From positions 434,001 through 498,000 of the forward strand of contig NZ_CP061304.1 of the NCBI RefSeq assembly GCF_018687735.1: 64,000 bases of DNA, read 5' to 3'. Under the pieces are notes generated by a model. It was not told where the DNA came from and did no database searches. It worked only from the letters and a program-made list of their open reading frames with translations. Within the stretch, counting starts at the first letter, position 1. Each line of letters starts with the position of its first letter. This stretch comes from Polynucleobacter sp. MG-5-Ahmo-C2. Its GTDB lineage: Bacteria > Pseudomonadota > Gammaproteobacteria > Burkholderiales > Burkholderiaceae. Both the position numbers and the translations under genes were made by a program. Positions 59,991-64,000 of this stretch are shown piece after piece.

Positions 59991-60818
59991 ATGCTCAAAA
60001 CCCGAATAATTACTGCCCTTGTTCTTTTGGCAGTGCTTTTAGCCATCCTATTTTTATTGCCACCAGTTTACATAGGCGCATTCTTCTTGGTGGCCCTGTT
60101 GGCAGCTGCATGGGAGTGGAGTAGTTTACTTGCTCCACATGCTTCGCGCGCGGCTTATCTGTATGCATTGTTTTGCTTGGCAATCATTCTATTTTTGCTT
60201 GGCATGCAAAATACATCCTGGCAATTTGCATTATTACTCTTGGCAGTTATTTTTTGGTTCTTTGTGGCGCCATTCATTTTGGCAAAGGGCATGAATCTTT
60301 CTTTGCAAAAACTGCGCCCCTTTTATGTGGTACTTGGTTTAATTCTCTTGCCGGCAGCTTGGTTTTCCTTGGTATTCTTGCGCGAACTCGGTTTAGTATT
60401 TTTGTTAACAAGTATGGCTTTGGTTTGGGTTGCAGATATTGGTGCTTACTTTGTTGGTAAGGCATTTGGCAAACGCAAATTGGCAGTACAAATTAGTCCC
60501 GGTAAATCGGTTGAGGGTGCTATTGGTGGCCTTCTGCTTTGCTACGGCTACGCCTTGCTCTGCGTAATTTATTTGCCTTTTGAGTCCACCCTTTTTGGTG
60601 CTTGGGCAATTCGTTTTGGTTGGGTGCCAATGTTTTTGATGGTTACTGTGCTGACTTCTTTTAGTATCTTTGGCGATCTATTCGAGTCTCAGTTAAAACG
60701 TTTGGCTGGAGTGAAAGACAGTAGTCATTTATTGCCTGGTCATGGTGGCGTGCTTGATCGCGTTGATGCATTGATTCCAACAATGCCAATTGCAGCATTG
60801 TTGGCTGGATTTGTTTAA
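59991..60818 (+). CDS. cdsA: Phosphatidate cytidylyltransferase CdsA
   Basis: Inner-membrane enzyme (275 aa) making CDP-diacylglycerol for phospholipid synthesis. About eight helices and the C-terminal signature SQLKRLAGVKDSSHLLPGHG followed by DRVD. Its stop overlaps the dxr start as TAATG. Confidence 0.96.
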   Translation: MLKTRIITALVLLAVLLAILFLLPPVYIGAFFLVALLAAAWEWSSLLAPHASRAAYLYALFCLAIILFLLGMQNTSWQFALLLLAVIFWFFVAPFILAKGMNLSLQKLRPFYVVLGLILLPAAWFSLVFLRELGLVFLLTSMALVWVADIGAYFVGKAFGKRKLAVQISPGKSVEGAIGGLLLCYGYALLCVIYLPFESTLFGAWAIRFGWVPMFLMVTVLTSFSIFGDLFESQLKRLAGVKDSSHLLPGHGGVLDRVDALIPTMPIAALLAGFV

Positions 60819-62008
60819 TGGCTATTAAGCAAGTTGCCATTCTGGGTTCTACAGGCTCTATCGGAGTTAACACACTCGATGTTATTCGTTCACATCCAGA
60901 GCGATTTAAGGTTGTTGCGCTGACAGCCGGAAAACAAGTAGATCGCTTGGCGCAGCAGTGTGCAGAATTCAAGCCTGCCATCGCAGTTGTTTCTGATGCT
61001 GATGGCGCGGCGCGCCTAGAGCAGTTGTTGCGAGACCAAAAAGTCTTTACCCAAGTGCTCTATGGTCCGCAAGCCCTGGTAACTGCTGTTACAGACTCGG
61101 ACTGTGACACTGTCATGGCTGCCATAGTAGGTGCAGCTGGCTTAGTCCCTACTTTGGCTGCAGCCAAGGCGGGTAAGAGAGTATTGCTGGCAAATAAAGA
61201 GGCTTTAGTGATGTCTGGCAATTTGTTTATGCAAGCTATGAAGCAGGGCGGTGGCGAGCTACTACCAATTGATAGTGAGCACAATGCAATTTTTCAATGT
61301 CTACCTAGTCAATTTACTAAAGCACCAATGCCTAGTCTGGGCGTTGAGGAGCTGTGGCTAACCGCTTCTGGCGGCCCATTCCGAGATGCCCCCTTGGACC
61401 AATTGAAAAGCATTACGCCTGAGCAAGCTTGCGCCCATCCAAATTGGGTGATGGGCAGAAAGATTTCGGTTGATTCGGCAACCATGATGAACAAGGGACT
61501 TGAAGTGATTGAGGCTTTTTGGTTATTTGGCTTGCCGCTGGAAAAAATTAGAGTATTGATTCATCCGCAAAGCGTGGTGCATTCGATGGTGCGCTACCGC
61601 GATGGTTCTGTCATTGCGCAATTGGGTCAGCCTGATATGCGTACACCTATTGCTTATGGCTTGGCTTGGCCAGAGCGAATTGAGGCAGGTGTTGCACCCT
61701 TAAGCTTGACTCAATTAACTTCACTCGGCTTTAGCGAGCCAGATTCGGATCGCTTTCCTTGTTTATCTTTGGCTTTCGCTGCCGCAAAAGCTGGGGGCAC
61801 TGCACCTACAGTCTTGAATGCGGCTAATGAAATAGCGGTAGCGGCGTTCTTGGATGAGGGCATGCCTTATTTGCACATTCCTTTGGTGGTAGAGAAAGTG
61901 TTAAATGCGATGCCAACTGCCGCAGCGGACTCAATAGAATATATTTTAGAGGTTGATGCTCAAGCTAGAAAAGCGGCGCGTCAATATATTCAGACTCTCA
62001 ACCTTTAA
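60818..62008 (+). CDS. dxr: 1-deoxy-D-xylulose-5-phosphate reductoisomerase
   Basis: NADPH enzyme (396 aa) of the MEP isoprenoid pathway. NADPH-binding GSTGSIGVNTLDV near residue 10, LLANKEALVMSG, catalytic LPIDSEHNAIFQCL near 148, and TASGGPFRD. It supplies the isoprenoid precursors used by uppS in the same operon. Confidence 0.98.
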   Translation: MAIKQVAILGSTGSIGVNTLDVIRSHPERFKVVALTAGKQVDRLAQQCAEFKPAIAVVSDADGAARLEQLLRDQKVFTQVLYGPQALVTAVTDSDCDTVMAAIVGAAGLVPTLAAAKAGKRVLLANKEALVMSGNLFMQAMKQGGGELLPIDSEHNAIFQCLPSQFTKAPMPSLGVEELWLTASGGPFRDAPLDQLKSITPEQACAHPNWVMGRKISVDSATMMNKGLEVIEAFWLFGLPLEKIRVLIHPQSVVHSMVRYRDGSVIAQLGQPDMRTPIAYGLAWPERIEAGVAPLSLTQLTSLGFSEPDSDRFPCLSLAFAAAKAGGTAPTVLNAANEIAVAAFLDEGMPYLHIPLVVEKVLNAMPTAAADSIEYILEVDAQARKAARQYIQTLNL

Positions 62009-62033
62009 TTTGTAAAAGTCATTAGGAATTTAT

Positions 62034-63164
62034 TTGCAGGCACTTATTACTCTTGCTTCATTTTTAGCTACCCTGGGTATTCTCGTGAGCTTTCATGAGT
62101 TTGGACATTTTTTAGCTGCGCGCTTGTGTGGCGTACGCGTACTCCGATTTGCAATTGGATTTGGCAAGCCCTTATTTACTCATGTAGCGAGCAATAAAAC
62201 AGAGTGGGTTATTGCCTCTATTCCCTTGGGCGGCTACGTAAAGCTCTTAGACGGTCGAGACCGTCAGCAAGCGATTGCCCTGGCGGATGAATCAGAGGCT
62301 TTTGATCACAAACCGCTCTGGCAACGCTCTTTGATTGTTGCAGCCGGCCCGTTTGCTAATTTTTTCCTGGCGGTTCTCCTGTTCGCTGTGATTTATGTTT
62401 CTGGTGCGCCGCAATTGCCTGCTGTGTTAAAGATGCCGCCTGAAAATTCAGTTGCTGCCAAATTAGGTGTACTCGAAGGGGATAGGGTTATTGGCTGGCA
62501 GGCTCTATCGAATTCAAATTCTGTGCCCCTTTCTAGTGAATTTGAGCCTATTCCAAGTTGGAATGCTTTGCGCTGGACTCTTTTGAATGCGCTTACTGCT
62601 GAGACTGGCTTCGCCCTGGAAATGCAGACTCCCTCAGGAAGTCGCTACATTAAGACCTTTTTGTCTAAAGATTTACCCCAATTAAGCCACGAAAGTGACC
62701 CCATGTTAGCCCTCGGCATTCTGCCAAAGCCAGTGCCGCTTGCGGAGTGGACTGAGCTGAAATTGGGCCCACTTGACGCGATCGGGTTTGCCTCAGATAG
62801 GGTATGGGTAATCACCAAGATCTCCGTACGGTTAATGGCTGGAATATTTACTGGAAACACCTCCTTGAAGCAGCTTGGAGGGCCATTGAGTATTGCGGAT
62901 ATGGCGGGCAAGTCTGCTCAGGTAGGTTGGCAGCCGTTTTTTGCGTTTTTAGCACTTATAAGTATTAGCATTGGCCTGTTGAATTTGCTGCCTTTTCCCA
63001 TGCTTGATGGGGGTCAGCTACTGTATGATGCATGGGAGTTAGTCGCCGGTAAGCGGATATCGGTTTCGATACAGGAACAGTTCCAGAAAGTGGGCTTTCT
63101 TTTATTGATTTCCTTGTCTCTTCTGGCCTTGTTTAACGATTTACAACGCTATTTATCGCCTTGA
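62034..63164 (+). CDS. rseP: RseP-family site-2 zinc protease with one PDZ domain
   Basis: Intramembrane protease (376 aa) that cleaves anti-sigma factors and signal peptides. HEFGH in the first helix (near residue 22), a single PDZ region (about 130-210), and the MLDGGQL motif near 323 in the third helix. E. coli RseP has about 450 residues and two PDZ domains, so one appears to be missing here. TTG start at 62034 with AGGA six bases ahead. Its stop overlaps the bamA start (TTGA). Confidence 0.92.
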   Translation: MQALITLASFLATLGILVSFHEFGHFLAARLCGVRVLRFAIGFGKPLFTHVASNKTEWVIASIPLGGYVKLLDGRDRQQAIALADESEAFDHKPLWQRSLIVAAGPFANFFLAVLLFAVIYVSGAPQLPAVLKMPPENSVAAKLGVLEGDRVIGWQALSNSNSVPLSSEFEPIPSWNALRWTLLNALTAETGFALEMQTPSGSRYIKTFLSKDLPQLSHESDPMLALGILPKPVPLAEWTELKLGPLDAIGFASDRVWVITKISVRLMAGIFTGNTSLKQLGGPLSIADMAGKSAQVGWQPFFAFLALISISIGLLNLLPFPMLDGGQLLYDAWELVAGKRISVSIQEQFQKVGFLLLISLSLLALFNDLQRYLSP

Positions 63165-64000
63165 ATTTTCTGATCTCACCTTTCCGCATTTCTGCCCGTC
63201 TCACTGTTCATCTCTTGTTGGTGATGGCAGTTGCGCTGAGCCTCAACGCGCATGCGGCCGAGTCTTTTGTTGTCAAGGACATTCGCGTTGAAGGATTGCA
63301 GCGCGTCGAGCCCGGTACGGTATTTAGCTATCTACCCGTGCAAGTCGGGGATACCTTTACAGAAGAAAAGGGTGCAGAAGCGATTAAAGCTTTGTATAGC
63401 ACCGGTTTTTTTAGGGACGTGCAAATTCAGGCTCAGGGCGATGTTCTCATCGTGATCATCGAAGAGCGCCCAACAATCTCTCGCATCGAATTTACGGGCA
63501 TGAAAGAGTTTGATCAAGAGCTTGTGCGTAAGTCTTTGAAGGCCGTAGGTGTGGCTGAGGCACGCTTTTATGACAAGGCCATTATTGATAAGGCGGAGCA
63601 AGAGTTAAAGCGTCAGTACGTTGGCAAGGGCATGTATGCAGCTGAAGTGGTTGCTACCGTTACTCCAGTGGAGCGCAATCAGGTAGCAGTCTATTTCAAT
63701 ATTGATGAAGGCCCAGTTGCCAAAATTCAAGAAATTAACTTTATTGGCAATGAAGTCTTTAGTGAAAGCACCCTAAAAAGTGAGATGCAGCTAAAGACGG
63801 GCGGTTGGTTATCTTGGTATAGCAAAGATAATCTATATTCCAAGCAAAAGTTGACTGCTGACCTGGAAACCATTCGCTCTTATTATTTAAATCGTGGATA
63901 TCTTGAGTTTGTTATTGAATCCACTCAGGTATCGATTACTCCTGATAAAAAAGGCGTTTACCTCACTATCAGCATTAATGAGGGTAAAAAGTTCACCGTT
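63161..64000 (+). CDS. bamA: Outer membrane assembly factor BamA (3' end outside window)
   Basis: First 280 residues of the beta-barrel assembly protein. The TTG at 63161 overlaps the rseP stop by four bases and starts a signal peptide (LTVHLLLVMAVALSLNAHA, cleavage near residue 32). POTRA 1 begins FVVKDIRVEGLQRVEPGTVF; YSTGFFRDVQ and IEERPTISRIEFTGM lead to POTRA 2, and IQEINFIGNEVFSESTL begins POTRA 3. The beta barrel lies beyond the window. The order rseP-bamA is standard. Confidence 0.95.
   Translation, partial: MNFLISPFRISARLTVHLLLVMAVALSLNAHAAESFVVKDIRVEGLQRVEPGTVFSYLPVQVGDTFTEEKGAEAIKALYSTGFFRDVQIQAQGDVLIVIIEERPTISRIEFTGMKEFDQELVRKSLKAVGVAEARFYDKAIIDKAEQELKRQYVGKGMYAAEVVATVTPVERNQVAVYFNIDEGPVAKIQEINFIGNEVFSESTLKSEMQLKTGGWLSWYSKDNLYSKQKLTADLETIRSYYLNRGYLEFVIESTQVSITPDKKGVYLTISINEGKKFTV

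Overview
The window reads as an ordinary, densely packed chromosomal segment of a free-living betaproteobacterium. The best guess is Burkholderiales/Burkholderiaceae, probably Polynucleobacter or a close relative. This is inferred from moderate G+C, very short gaps, the order moeA-moaD-moaE-clpB, an intracellular PHB depolymerase, an RsxB gene without the rest of the Rnf/Rsx complex, and the smc-zipA-ligA block; no database search was possible. I see no insertion sequence, prophage, CRISPR array or rRNA. No gene-free stretch exceeds 300 bases; the longest is 5813-6090.

Layout. 1-1562: end of a molybdenum cofactor cluster (moeA, moaD, moaE). 1565-7942: a GIY-YIG protein, the ClpB disaggregase behind a sigma-32-like promoter, an MFS transporter, isocitrate lyase and a HIT protein. 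8025-8709: a small two-gene unit (winged-helix regulator plus exported protein) in AT-rich DNA. 8701-13052 (minus): DUF1841, endonuclease III, RsxB, PHB depolymerase, aromatic/aspartate aminotransferase. 13212-20884: uvrB, then the complete Fe-S assembly operon iscR-iscS-iscU-iscA-hscB-hscA-fdx with an IscR-type operator. 21031-25028 (minus): sulfate-assimilation operon cysN-cysD-cysH-tauE plus an unrecognised 54-residue gene, behind a symmetric promoter element. 25142-32083: ferredoxin-NADP reductase, dsbB, then lysS, prfB (programmed frameshift), recJ and an RpfE-like gene. 32130-37428: lolC-lolD, tatD, comEC. 37462-38489: two lipoproteins. 38546-38622: initiator tRNA. 38779-42631: kup, a coiled-coil exported protein, radA. 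42639-45557 (minus): prmB, dapE, dapD. 45731-52336: smc, zipA, ligA. 52360-55801 (minus): glnD, map. 56070-64000: rpsB-tsf, pyrH-frr-uppS-cdsA-dxr-rseP-bamA (the last cut by the window end).

Together these genes serve translation, cell-envelope building (lipoprotein release, isoprenoid and phospholipid precursors, outer-membrane assembly), cysteine and Fe-S metabolism, lysine/peptidoglycan precursor synthesis, and genome maintenance. Most of the window is housekeeping. The points most worth following up are regulatory or small-scale: the 54-residue gene and its promoter element in the cys operon, the regulator/exported-protein pair at 8025-8709 with its own inverted repeat, the internal start of clpB, the rpsB leader, the prfB recoding site, the single-PDZ RseP and several TTGA stop-start junctions.
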